A stretch of DNA of 5,083 nucleotides from NCBI GenBank assembly GCA_020696915.1, contig JAJFMR010000245.1, forward strand, positions 1-5,083, read 5' to 3'. Shown here piece by piece: positions 1-5,083 of this stretch (its first letter is position 1; every line of letters starts with the position of its first letter). Under the pieces are notes generated by a model. That model saw nothing but the letters and a program-made list of their open reading frames with translations, made no database searches and was not told the origin of the DNA. Origin of the DNA: Rhizobiaceae bacterium (GTDB lineage: Bacteria > Pseudomonadota > Alphaproteobacteria > Rhizobiales > Rhizobiaceae). The translations under genes were made by a program, and so were the position numbers.

Positions 1-101
1 GACCGCTTGATCTCAAACAGCCCCGATCGGACGCGGGAAAAATACCAAGACTCGGTTAAGCCAACTTCGAACAGTGAGGTCGGCGCCACCCGTGTGGGCC
101 A

Positions 102-123
102 TCGTAGGGCCGTCGTAGGGCCG
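102..123. repeat. Tandem 11-base direct repeat
   Basis: Two perfect, directly adjacent copies of TCGTAGGGCCG occupy 102-112 and 113-123. They lie in the non-coding leader of the toxin-antitoxin module, just before the candidate promoter. This could be a simple slippage duplication or a paired binding site; nothing in the sequence decides between these. The rest of 1-189 holds no gene I can support. Confidence 0.8.
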
Positions 124-131
124 AGGCCCGC

Positions 132-160
132 TTGAATGGCACGCGCGAAAGTAATACCAT
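132..160 (+). promoter_or_regulatory. Candidate sigma70-type promoter of the vapBC module
   Basis: TTGAAT (132-137) and TACCAT (155-160) are separated by 17 bases and each matches the -35 and -10 consensus at four of six positions. Transcription would begin near 167, about 20 bases before the antitoxin ATG at 190. Both boxes overlap the arms of an inverted repeat (133-139 and 157-163), as expected for a promoter repressed by its own product. The call rests on motif matches only. Confidence 0.4.
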
Positions 161-163
161 TCA
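133..163. promoter_or_regulatory. Inverted repeat, candidate antitoxin operator
   Basis: TGAATGG (133-139) and CCATTCA (157-163) form a perfect 7-base inverted repeat whose arms cover the -35 and -10 boxes. A second inverted pair, GTAATA (151-156) and TATTAC (173-178), overlaps it and runs to just before the start codon. VapBC modules are commonly repressed by the antitoxin, or toxin-antitoxin complex, binding palindromes over the promoter. The position fits that role; binding itself is inferred. Confidence 0.4.
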
Positions 164-189
164 GGAAGTAGCTATTACCGAGTATTGAA

Positions 190-424
190 ATGACCACGAC
201 AGTAACCGCAAAAGGCCAGGTGACCATTTCCCAAGCGAGTGCGCGATCTACTGGGGATCGCACCGGGGAGCGAGGTCGATTTTCACTACGCTGCCGACGG
301 CAGCGTGGTGCTCGTGCGCGCGGATGGCAAGCGACCGGCGAGCCGCTTTGCCAAGCTGCGCGGTCATGTCGGCAAGGGTCTGAGCACCGACGCGATTTTG
401 GCGCTGACGCGCGGCGAAACGTGA
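190..424 (+). pseudogene. vapB: VapB-type (AbrB-fold) antitoxin gene, frameshifted
   Basis: The product would be the DNA-binding antitoxin that neutralises the adjacent VapC toxin and represses the operon. Translation from the ATG at 190 gives the classic swapped-hairpin AbrB start TTTVTAKGQVTI, then loses homology. Dropping one T from the TTT run at 227-229 restores IPKRVRDLLGIAPGSEVDF and a continuous 77-residue protein ending at the TGA of 422-424, a normal size for the family. The C-terminal toxin-binding part therefore sits in a different frame from the N-terminal DNA-binding part. An internal GTG at 239 could start a 61-residue remnant keeping most of the C-terminal region. No good Shine-Dalgarno precedes the ATG at 190. 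The extra base may be a real mutation or a sequence error; I see no convincing slippery site for programmed frameshifting. Confidence 0.87.
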
Positions 425-864
425 CGCTCATCGACACCAACGTCCTGCTCGACCTTGTCACCGACGATCTGCAGTGGGCAGCGTGGTCCATCGCGCAGCT
501 CGAAGCTGCCTCGCTTCAGGGACCGTTGCTGATCAATGACGTTGTCTACGCAGAGCTTGCGGTCCGCTACGAGCGCATTGAAGATCTGGACGCATTTGTA
601 GAGCAGGCAAGCCTCGAGATCGCGCTGATGCCCCGCCCTGCGCTCTTCCTGGCCGGAAAGGCGTTTTCCCGCTATCGTCAGTCGAAAGGAGTGCTGAGCG
701 GTGTGTTGCCGGATTTCTTCATCGGCGCGCACGCGGCGGTCAGCCAATTGCCGCTGCTCACCCGCGATCTCGGCCGTTATCGCACCTATTTCCCGTCACT
801 GACCTATCACCCCAGGCTCCTGAATGCACTGGCTTCTGCGAACCCGCGGTCGGTGCCTGCCTGA
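421..864 (+). CDS. vapC: VapC-type PIN-domain toxin (ribonuclease)
   Basis: This is a 147-residue PIN-domain protein, a normal VapC length. VapC toxins are metal-dependent endoribonucleases that cut tRNA, rRNA or mRNA and stop growth when not bound by antitoxin. The acidic active-site residues are all visible: D5 in the opening LIDTNVLLD, E45 in YAEL, D98 in VLPDFFIGAHA and D116 in LLTRDLGRYRTYFP. The start is the GTG at 421, which overlaps the antitoxin stop in a GTGA arrangement; it gives the family's usual N-terminus and implies translational coupling. The toxin shares its frame with the frameshifted antitoxin start at 190, so an unbroken 224-codon reading frame runs through both genes, though the middle of that fusion is nonsense. 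The toxin looks intact although its antitoxin is broken. It converges on pcaB. Confidence 0.9.
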   Translation: MTLIDTNVLLDLVTDDLQWAAWSIAQLEAASLQGPLLINDVVYAELAVRYERIEDLDAFVEQASLEIALMPRPALFLAGKAFSRYRQSKGVLSGVLPDFFIGAHAAVSQLPLLTRDLGRYRTYFPSLTYHPRLLNALASANPRSVPA

Positions 865-885
865 AAAGCCGGCGCCCAAGGCGCC
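864..885 (-). terminator. Candidate intrinsic terminator of the pca operon
   Basis: GGCGCC at 871-876 and again at 880-885 pair perfectly around a three-base loop. On the minus strand the hairpin is followed after GGC by TTTT (867-864), which suits termination of transcription coming out of pcaB, whose stop lies about 38 bases upstream. On the plus strand no T-run follows, so it would serve vapC poorly. The stem is only six pairs and the T-run short, so strength is uncertain. Confidence 0.45.
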
Positions 886-923
886 AATGTCGATGTAGGG
901 CTACCGTGAGGCCGCGTTTCACG

Positions 924-1985
924 TCAGCCGTCGCGTTTGCCCAGTCTCTCGATGCTCCCGAGCAGCCTCAGCGCAATCCGCGTCGAAGCCGCCGTCGCCA
1001 TCAGCATCTGCGGGAGGATCAGCCATTCCAGCGTCCAGGCGGCACCCGACCGTTCGGCCTCGTGGACCAGCGACTGGTGCATGCCCGACACCTGCACGGC
1101 GTTGAAGCGCGCCAGCGTGACCAGCATCTCGGCGGCAATCGGGTTCTGCTTGTGCGCCATCGCCGACGAGGCGCCGCCGCCCGAGAGCGCGATCTCGCCG
1201 CCGTCGAGGGCCATCAGCGCCACGTCCTGGCCGAACTTGCCGAGGCAGCCGGCAAGCGACGCCAGCCAGCTGCCGAGTTCGGCGGGACGGTCGCGCTGGC
1301 TGTGCCATTGCGGCGCATCCTGAAGCTGCAGCCTTGCGGCGAGACTCTTGCGCACCGCGGGTCCCTTGCTGCCCAGCCTGTCCAGCGTTCCTGCGGCGCC
1401 GCCGAACTGGACCGCGAGAATGGAAGGCATCATTGTGTGCAATCGCGAACGGTCGCGGGCGACCGGGGCGCTCCAGCTGTCCAGGCGGTCGCCGACGGTG
1501 ATCGGAACGGCAACCTGCATGCGTGTCAGGCCGGTGAGAGTCCTTGGGCCGAAGCGGCTCCCGAGCTCGTCGAACAGCTCTCCGATCCTTCCCAGGCGGG
1601 CATCGAGGACGCTGAGCGCAGGCTTGAGACGAAGAACGAAGGCGGTGTCGGCGACGTCCTGGCTGGTGGCGCCGAAATGCAGATGTTCGGCATGCGGCTT
1701 TCCAACCGCCTCGCGCATCTGGCGGACGAGTTCCGGCACGACGACGCCGTCGCGCGCCGTGGCCTCGCGGAGGCGCGCGACATCCGGGCGGAAGCGGGCA
1801 AGCGTTTCGGCGATCTTTCGTGGGGCATCGCCAGGAATGACGTCGTGCTCTGCCTCGGCCTCCGCCAGTGCCGTCTCGAAGGCGGCCATTGCCGCCATCT
1901 CGGCCTCGAAGCCGATGATGGTGGCGATCTCGTCGTCGCCGACGAGGCCGCCGAGAACCGGGTGACCGAATGCCGACCCGCTCAT
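924..1985 (-). CDS. pcaB: 3-carboxy-cis,cis-muconate cycloisomerase
   Basis: PcaB (EC 5.5.1.2) converts 3-carboxy-cis,cis-muconate, the product of PcaHG, into 4-carboxymuconolactone in the cytoplasm. The 353-residue protein belongs to the fumarase/aspartase superfamily. Its marker regions are HFGATSQD (103-110) and the superfamily signature in the form SSAMAHKQNP (273-282), which carries the mobile catalytic serine loop. The length matches the short rhizobial form and lacks the C-terminal extension of the roughly 400-450-residue pseudomonad enzymes. The ATG at 1985 lies one base after the pcaG stop (TGAAATG), with no clear Shine-Dalgarno, so translation is probably coupled to pcaG. It is the last gene of the operon. 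The more general adenylosuccinate lyase family name is an alternative, but context and signature favour PcaB. Confidence 0.95.
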   Translation of the reverse strand: MSGSAFGHPVLGGLVGDDEIATIIGFEAEMAAMAAFETALAEAEAEHDVIPGDAPRKIAETLARFRPDVARLREATARDGVVVPELVRQMREAVGKPHAEHLHFGATSQDVADTAFVLRLKPALSVLDARLGRIGELFDELGSRFGPRTLTGLTRMQVAVPITVGDRLDSWSAPVARDRSRLHTMMPSILAVQFGGAAGTLDRLGSKGPAVRKSLAARLQLQDAPQWHSQRDRPAELGSWLASLAGCLGKFGQDVALMALDGGEIALSGGGASSAMAHKQNPIAAEMLVTLARFNAVQVSGMHQSLVHEAERSGAAWTLEWLILPQMLMATAASTRIALRLLGSIERLGKRDG

Positions 1986-1986
1986 T

Positions 1987-2604
1987 TCAGATGTCGAAGA
2001 AGACGGTTTCGCGCTCGCCCTGCAAATGGACGTCGAACGTGTAGACGTCGCCTTCGCGCGGCGCGATCAGCGTCTCGACGCGGTGCCGGTGCTCGATCCT
2101 GGCGAGCACCGGATCCTCGGCATTGGCTGCTTCCTCGTCGCCGAAATACATGCGCGTGTGAAGGCCGATATTGATGCCCCGCGCGACGATCCAGAACGTC
2201 ACGTGCGGCGCCATCGGCCGCCCGTCCCTGAACGGGACCCGCCCCGGCTTGATCGTTCTGAACACGCATTCGCCCGTATCCATGCCGGTCGGCAGCCGGC
2301 CCCAGCCGGCAAAGTTCGGGTCGGCCGTGCCGCGCAGCTCGGACGGCGAGTTGTGGAGTCCGTCGGCGTCGGCCTGCCAGATTTCCACCAGTGCATCCTT
2401 GATGGGCGCCCCGGCACCATCGATGATCCGCACCCTGATCTCTATCCGTTCGCCGCGCGTCTTGTCGTTGACGAGCGGGCCGCTGCCGAGGTCGGTGTCG
2501 AAGACACCCCTGATGTCGACGAAATTCGGGGTCAGCCCGATATGGACATAGGGGCCGGCCGTCTGCGACGGTGATTCCTTCAGGCGGTCGAGGCTCTGCG
2601 GCAT
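1987..2604 (-). CDS. pcaG: Protocatechuate 3,4-dioxygenase, alpha subunit
   Basis: PcaG pairs with PcaH to form the intradiol dioxygenase (EC 1.13.11.3) that cleaves protocatechuate to 3-carboxy-cis,cis-muconate. The 205-residue protein opens with the typical SPSQTAGPYVHIGL and contains the intradiol core VEIWQADADG (73-82) and PHVTFWIVARGINIGLHTR (133-151). It lacks the paired HxH iron ligands and ligand tyrosines present in PcaH, as expected for the non-metal subunit. The reading frame stays open upstream to 2769, but the ATG at 2604 is chosen because it gives the family N-terminus, has a strong GGAGG seven bases upstream, and overlaps the pcaH stop by one base (TGATG). PcaG is followed after one base by pcaB. 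Confidence 0.97.
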   Translation of the reverse strand: MPQSLDRLKESPSQTAGPYVHIGLTPNFVDIRGVFDTDLGSGPLVNDKTRGERIEIRVRIIDGAGAPIKDALVEIWQADADGLHNSPSELRGTADPNFAGWGRLPTGMDTGECVFRTIKPGRVPFRDGRPMAPHVTFWIVARGINIGLHTRMYFGDEEAANAEDPVLARIEHRHRVETLIAPREGDVYTFDVHLQGERETVFFDI

Positions 2605-3368
2605 CAGTTGCCCTCCGGCCGATTCTCGAACATCGACGAGCGCCTGCCCCTCAGCACGATGTCGAACTTGTAGGCGCGGGCGTCCATGGGGATCGTGGCA
2701 TCCATGTCGAGCGTGGCGATCAGCGTCTCGATCGCCGCTCGGTCGGGGATGGTCCTGACGATCGGGCATTTCCAGATCATCGGATCGCCTTCGAAATAGA
2801 ACTGGCTGATCAGCCGTTGCGCGAAGCCGTGCCCGAACACCGAGAAATGGATGTGCGCCGGCCGCCAGTCATTGGGGCCGTTCGGCCACGGATAGGGCCC
2901 GGGCTGGACCGTCCGGAACGAATAGGAACCGTCCTCGCCGGTGATGGTGCGGCCGCAGCCGCCGAAATTCGGATCGAGCGCCGCCAGGTAGCCGTCGCGC
3001 TTGTGACGGTAGCGGCCGCCGGCATTGGCCTGCCAGACCTCGAGCAGCACGCCGGGCACTCCCTTGCCGCGTTCGTCCAGCACCCTGCCATAGACGACGA
3101 TGCGCGGCCCGATCGCGCTCTCGCCGGGCGCGGCGAAATTGTGGATCAGGTCGTCGTCGAGCTCGCCGATGAGATTGTGGCCGAACGCTGGCCCGGTGAT
3201 CTCCGAAAGCGTTCCGTCGAGCGACAGAAGCGCTTTTTGCGGCGAGCGCAGCACCGTGGACTTGTAGCCTGGCGCGAACGCCGGCGGGTGCCATGTGCGG
3301 TCACGCTGAAAGAAGGCGCCGGTTTCCGGACGCCGGTTCGAAAGCATATTCCCTTCCGCCATCGTCAT
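2604..3368 (-). CDS. pcaH: Protocatechuate 3,4-dioxygenase, beta (iron-binding) subunit
   Basis: PcaH carries the non-haem Fe(III) site of protocatechuate 3,4-dioxygenase. From the ATG at 3368 the protein is 254 residues, close to the usual length. The four iron ligands are visible as Y120 (GGRYRHK), Y159 (PGPYPW), H172 and H174 (RPAHIHF), with the conserved R169 beside them. Their spacing equals that of the Pseudomonas putida enzyme (108, 147, 160, 162 in beta-subunit numbering, from memory). The N-terminal NRRPETGAFFQRDRTWHPP and C-terminal RGRRSSMFENRPEGN are typical of rhizobial PcaH. The ATG at 3368 overlaps the stop of the pcaC remnant (ATGA) and has a modest AAGG upstream. The ATG at 3347, preceded by GGAAGG, is an alternative start seven residues shorter. 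The gene looks fully functional. Confidence 0.97.
   Translation of the reverse strand: MTMAEGNMLSNRRPETGAFFQRDRTWHPPAFAPGYKSTVLRSPQKALLSLDGTLSEITGPAFGHNLIGELDDDLIHNFAAPGESAIGPRIVVYGRVLDERGKGVPGVLLEVWQANAGGRYRHKRDGYLAALDPNFGGCGRTITGEDGSYSFRTVQPGPYPWPNGPNDWRPAHIHFSVFGHGFAQRLISQFYFEGDPMIWKCPIVRTIPDRAAIETLIATLDMDATIPMDARAYKFDIVLRGRRSSMFENRPEGN
2612..2616 (-). promoter_or_regulatory. Shine-Dalgarno of pcaG, decides its start
   Basis: GGAGG on the minus strand, seven bases before the ATG at 2604, lies inside the last codons of pcaH. It sets the pcaG start against the longer open frame reaching back to 2769, whose extra residues do not resemble PcaG. Confidence 0.8.
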
Positions 3369-3565
3369 GTCTTCCCTTGCCAGTCGGCCTCGTCGAAGAC
3401 CTGCACGATCCCTGTCGCATGGTTGGCAGGCGGCCCCTTGCGTAAATTGCCACATGCAGTGCCTCGCGAATGTCTTCGCGCCTGGCACCGGTTTGCCGAG
3501 CCGCGGACATCCTTGGCGACCTCGTCCCAGTGACCCGGCGCGGCAGGCAGCGACGGCTCAGCCAT
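3365..3565 (-). pseudogene. pcaC: 4-carboxymuconolactone decarboxylase, internally deleted and frameshifted
   Basis: Intact PcaC (EC 4.1.1.44, about 130 residues) decarboxylates 4-carboxymuconolactone to the 3-oxoadipate enol-lactone used by PcaD. Here only 66 codons lie between pcaD and pcaH. The frame starts MAEPSL, then jumps to GHWDEVAKDVRGSAN (residues 11-25), which matches PcaC only from about its midpoint, so some 60-65 residues are missing. The next conserved stretch, GARREDIREALHVAIYA, is in another frame (3489-3439). The end, PANHATGIVQVFDEA, is back in the first frame (from about 3433). Two compensating indels near 3490 and 3438 therefore garble the centre, and the loop normally read AGVPAANHA is altered. 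The ATG overlaps the pcaD stop by eight bases and the TGA overlaps the pcaH ATG by four, so coupling through the operon is preserved. Genuine decay, a cloning deletion or poor sequence are all possible; the protein as written should not be active. Confidence 0.85.
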
Positions 3566-4358
3566 GACTGCTCACCCCGTTCCGTTCCAGGAAATCCTTC
3601 ATCAGCGCCACCAGCTCTGCGGGTTTCTCGACACACGGAATGTGGCCGGCGCCTTCGACGATGCTGAATTCGGCGCCGGGGATGAGCTCCGCCATGGAGC
3701 GGACCAGTTCGGGCGGCGTCGCACCGTCCTGGTCGCCGGCCATGCACAGCGTCGGCACGGTGATCCGTTTCACCATGTCGGTGTGGTCGGCGTCGCGGAT
3801 TGCGGCGCAGGTGCCGGCATAGCCTTCGGCGGGCTGGCGGACGAGCATGTTGCGGCAGCCGGCAAGGTCGGCACGCCGGCGCTGGTGGAAATGCGGCGTG
3901 AACCATTTTTCGAGCACGCCGTCGGCGACGGACGCCACGCCGTGCTCCTTCACCGCGTCGATCCGCTCGTTCCAGGACTGCATCGTGCCGATCCGGTGGG
4001 CGGTGTCGCACAGGACGAGCGCCCGCACCATGCCGGGGCGCCTGTCGAAAAGACCCTGGGCGATCAGTCCGCCGACCGAAAGCCCGCAGACCACGACCTG
4101 CTTTGCGCCGACATGGTCGACCAGCCCGGAAAGGTCGTCGACATGGTCCGCCATTGCATAGGGCGGCGCGCCGAGGTCGGACAGGCCGTGGCCGCGCTTG
4201 TCGTAGCAAAGCACCGAGAAACGGTCCTCGAACTCCGGGGCGACCTGCCTCCAGATGCGGAAGTCGGTGCCGAGCGAATTGACGAAGACGAGGAGCGGCC
4301 GGTCGCCGCCCCTCAGATGATAATGCAGCGTGACGCTGCCGATCGTCGCGAACCGCAA
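3558..4358 (-). CDS. pcaD: 3-oxoadipate enol-lactonase
   Basis: PcaD (EC 3.1.1.24) hydrolyses the 3-oxoadipate enol-lactone to 3-oxoadipate, the step after PcaC. It is a cytoplasmic alpha/beta hydrolase of 266 residues from the TTG at 4358, a usual length. The oxyanion region NSLGTD lies at 27-32, the nucleophile S94 in GLSVG, the likely acid D211 in GDQDGATPPE, and the catalytic H239 in GAGHIPCVE. The frame is open to another TTG at 4382, but the 4358 start has AGGAG seven bases upstream and gives the typical opening MRFATIGSVTLHYHL. The gene begins 28 bases after the ligJ-like stop and overlaps the pcaC start by eight bases (ATGGCTGA). It appears intact, although its substrate supply depends on the damaged pcaC. 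Confidence 0.95.
   Translation of the reverse strand: MRFATIGSVTLHYHLRGGDRPLLVFVNSLGTDFRIWRQVAPEFEDRFSVLCYDKRGHGLSDLGAPPYAMADHVDDLSGLVDHVGAKQVVVCGLSVGGLIAQGLFDRRPGMVRALVLCDTAHRIGTMQSWNERIDAVKEHGVASVADGVLEKWFTPHFHQRRRADLAGCRNMLVRQPAEGYAGTCAAIRDADHTDMVKRITVPTLCMAGDQDGATPPELVRSMAELIPGAEFSIVEGAGHIPCVEKPAELVALMKDFLERNGVSSHG
3572..3578 (-). promoter_or_regulatory. Shine-Dalgarno of the pcaC remnant
   Basis: GGGGTGA on the minus strand, six bases before the ATG at 3565, matches the AGGAGGTGA consensus at six of seven positions. It supports 3565 as the native pcaC start, hence an internal deletion rather than loss of the 5' end. Confidence 0.55.
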
Positions 4359-4365
4359 GTTCCGT

Positions 4366-4370
4366 CTCCT
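4366..4370 (-). promoter_or_regulatory. Shine-Dalgarno of pcaD, decides a TTG start
   Basis: AGGAG on the minus strand lies seven bases before the TTG at 4358, in the 28-base gap after the ligJ-like gene. It favours this TTG over the one at 4382, which would put the site inside the coding region and add eight residues not typical of PcaD. Confidence 0.7.
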
Positions 4371-4386
4371 GGCGTGCTTCAATCCG

Positions 4387-5083
4387 TCATCGCGCCCGGC
4401 CTGGCCTGCCGCGCCTGGTCAGATGCGCGTCGAGCCGCGGATAAACGCGCCGGGCATTGCCTTCGAATATCTTGTAGCGGTCGTTTTCGTCGAGCCCCGG
4501 GAGCTGGTCGATATAGCGTTTCGTGTCGTCATAGTTGTGGCCGGTCTCGGGATCCACTCCCTTGACGGCGCCGAGCAGTTCGGAGGCGAACAGGATGTTG
4601 TCGGCAGGGATGACCTTTGCCATCAGCTCCATGCCGGGCAGGTGATAGACGCAGGCGTCGAAGAAGACGTTGCCGAGAAGATGGTCGGCAATCAGCGGCT
4701 TCTTCATCTCCTGGGCCAGACCCCGGTAGCGTCCCCAGTGGAACGGCACGGCCCCGCCGCCATGCGGTATGACGAACTTCAGTGTCGGGAAATCCTTGAA
4801 CAGGTCGCCCTGCAGGAGCTGCATGAAGGCGGTGGTGTCGGCGTTGATGTAGTGGGCGCCGGTGAAATGGAAGTTCGGGTTGCAGGACGACGAGACGTGG
4901 ACCATTGCAGGGACGTCGAGCTCGCAAAGCGCCTCGTACAGTCCGTACCAGTGGCGGTCGGTCAGCGGCGGATCCGTCCAGTATCCGCCGGAAGGGTCGG
5001 GATTGAGGTTGACGCCGACGAAGCCGAGCTCGCCGACGATGCGCCTGAGCTCTGGAACGCAATTTCCAGGTGACGATCCCGGG
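4387..5083 (-). CDS. ligJ: 4-oxalomesaconate hydratase (LigJ-like), 5' end outside window
   Basis: LigJ (EC 4.2.1.83) hydrates 4-oxalomesaconate to 4-carboxy-4-hydroxy-2-oxoadipate in the protocatechuate 4,5-cleavage and gallate pathways. The visible C-terminal 231 residues belong to the amidohydrolase-2 family and read like LigJ throughout: NLNPDPSGGYWTDPPLTDR (25-43), FVIPHGGGAVPFHWGRYRG (103-121), FASELLGAVKGVDPETG (165-181) and the ending EGNARRVYPRLD. Counting in the fragment, H62, Y78, H107 and E168 have the same spacing as Sphingobium LigJ zinc ligands and catalytic residues H178, Y194, H223 and E284 (numbers from memory). That places about 116 residues, including the N-terminal metal-binding HxH, beyond the window. 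An internal ATG at 4905 is not the start, since homology continues to the edge. It precedes pcaD by 28 bases and is probably co-transcribed. A related amidohydrolase acting on a similar dicarboxylate cannot be excluded. Confidence 0.87.
   Translation of the reverse strand, partial: PGSSPGNCVPELRRIVGELGFVGVNLNPDPSGGYWTDPPLTDRHWYGLYEALCELDVPAMVHVSSSCNPNFHFTGAHYINADTTAFMQLLQGDLFKDFPTLKFVIPHGGGAVPFHWGRYRGLAQEMKKPLIADHLLGNVFFDACVYHLPGMELMAKVIPADNILFASELLGAVKGVDPETGHNYDDTKRYIDQLPGLDENDRYKIFEGNARRVYPRLDAHLTRRGRPGRAR

Noticed and set aside
3..89. Minus-strand frame open to the left edge, ending in SGLFEIKR
   Set aside because: It is only 29 codons from a GTG, has no recognised family, and cannot be judged without sequence to the left.
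227..233. TTTCCC as a programmed frameshift site in vapB
   Set aside because: The needed shift is +1. The tRNA reading ATT or TCC would not re-pair well one base on, and no stimulatory structure or internal Shine-Dalgarno is evident.
892..916. GTAGGGCTACCG after vapC as a flanking copy of the 102-123 repeat, marking a mobile module
   Set aside because: Only about seven bases match in a row and there is no integrase, transposase or attachment-like structure.
906..2174. Long plus-strand open frame of 422 codons antisense to pcaB and pcaG
   Set aside because: It is an arginine- and alanine-rich mirror of two clearly identified minus-strand genes, has no recognisable domain, and is typical of antisense frames in high-GC DNA. 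The same holds for the plus-strand frames at 2571-3533, 3564-4565 and 4330-5073.
3301..4209. Minus-strand open frame of 302 codons across pcaD, pcaC and the pcaH start
   Set aside because: Most of it is the wrong frame of pcaD. Only the short stretch at 3489-3439 is meaningful, as the frameshifted centre of pcaC.
5078..5083. CCCGGG at the right edge as a cloning-site junction
   Set aside because: The LigJ-like reading frame and its homology continue smoothly through these bases, so they are most simply coding sequence.

Overview
The window looks like high-GC DNA from an alphaproteobacterium, most likely of the Hyphomicrobiales (rhizobia/Agrobacterium group). This rests on the gene order pcaD-C-H-G-B, the short form of PcaB, and PcaH and PcaG sequences that read like rhizobial ones. 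The genus cannot be named from the sequence alone.

Left part (1-864, + strand): a leader with a tandem 11-base repeat and a candidate promoter sitting in an inverted repeat. It is followed by a VapBC-type toxin-antitoxin module. The AbrB-like antitoxin gene carries a one-base frameshift near codon 13. The PIN-domain toxin gene behind it is intact and starts at a GTG overlapping the antitoxin stop. Because of the shift, the antitoxin start is now in frame with the toxin.

Junction (865-923): the toxin gene and the pca operon converge. A short perfect hairpin followed by TTTT on the minus strand is a plausible terminator for the operon.

Main part (924-5083, - strand, read right to left): a tightly packed aromatic-catabolism operon: a 5'-truncated ligJ-like 4-oxalomesaconate hydratase, then pcaD, a damaged pcaC, pcaH, pcaG and pcaB. 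PcaHG opens the ring of protocatechuate between carbons 3 and 4. PcaB lactonises the resulting 3-carboxymuconate, PcaC should decarboxylate the lactone, and PcaD hydrolyses the enol-lactone to 3-oxoadipate. All these genes look intact except pcaC, which keeps only its first few residues and its C-terminal half, with two compensating frameshifts in what remains. Unless another pcaC exists elsewhere, the pathway should stall at 4-carboxymuconolactone. The ligJ-like gene belongs to the protocatechuate 4,5-cleavage and gallate routes, so the cluster mixes ortho- and meta-cleavage functions. No pcaQ regulator or operon promoter lies inside the window; the promoter should be to the right of 5083.

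I see no wholly new system. The points most worth checking are the broken pcaC, the frameshifted antitoxin beside an intact toxin, and the ligJ-pca linkage.
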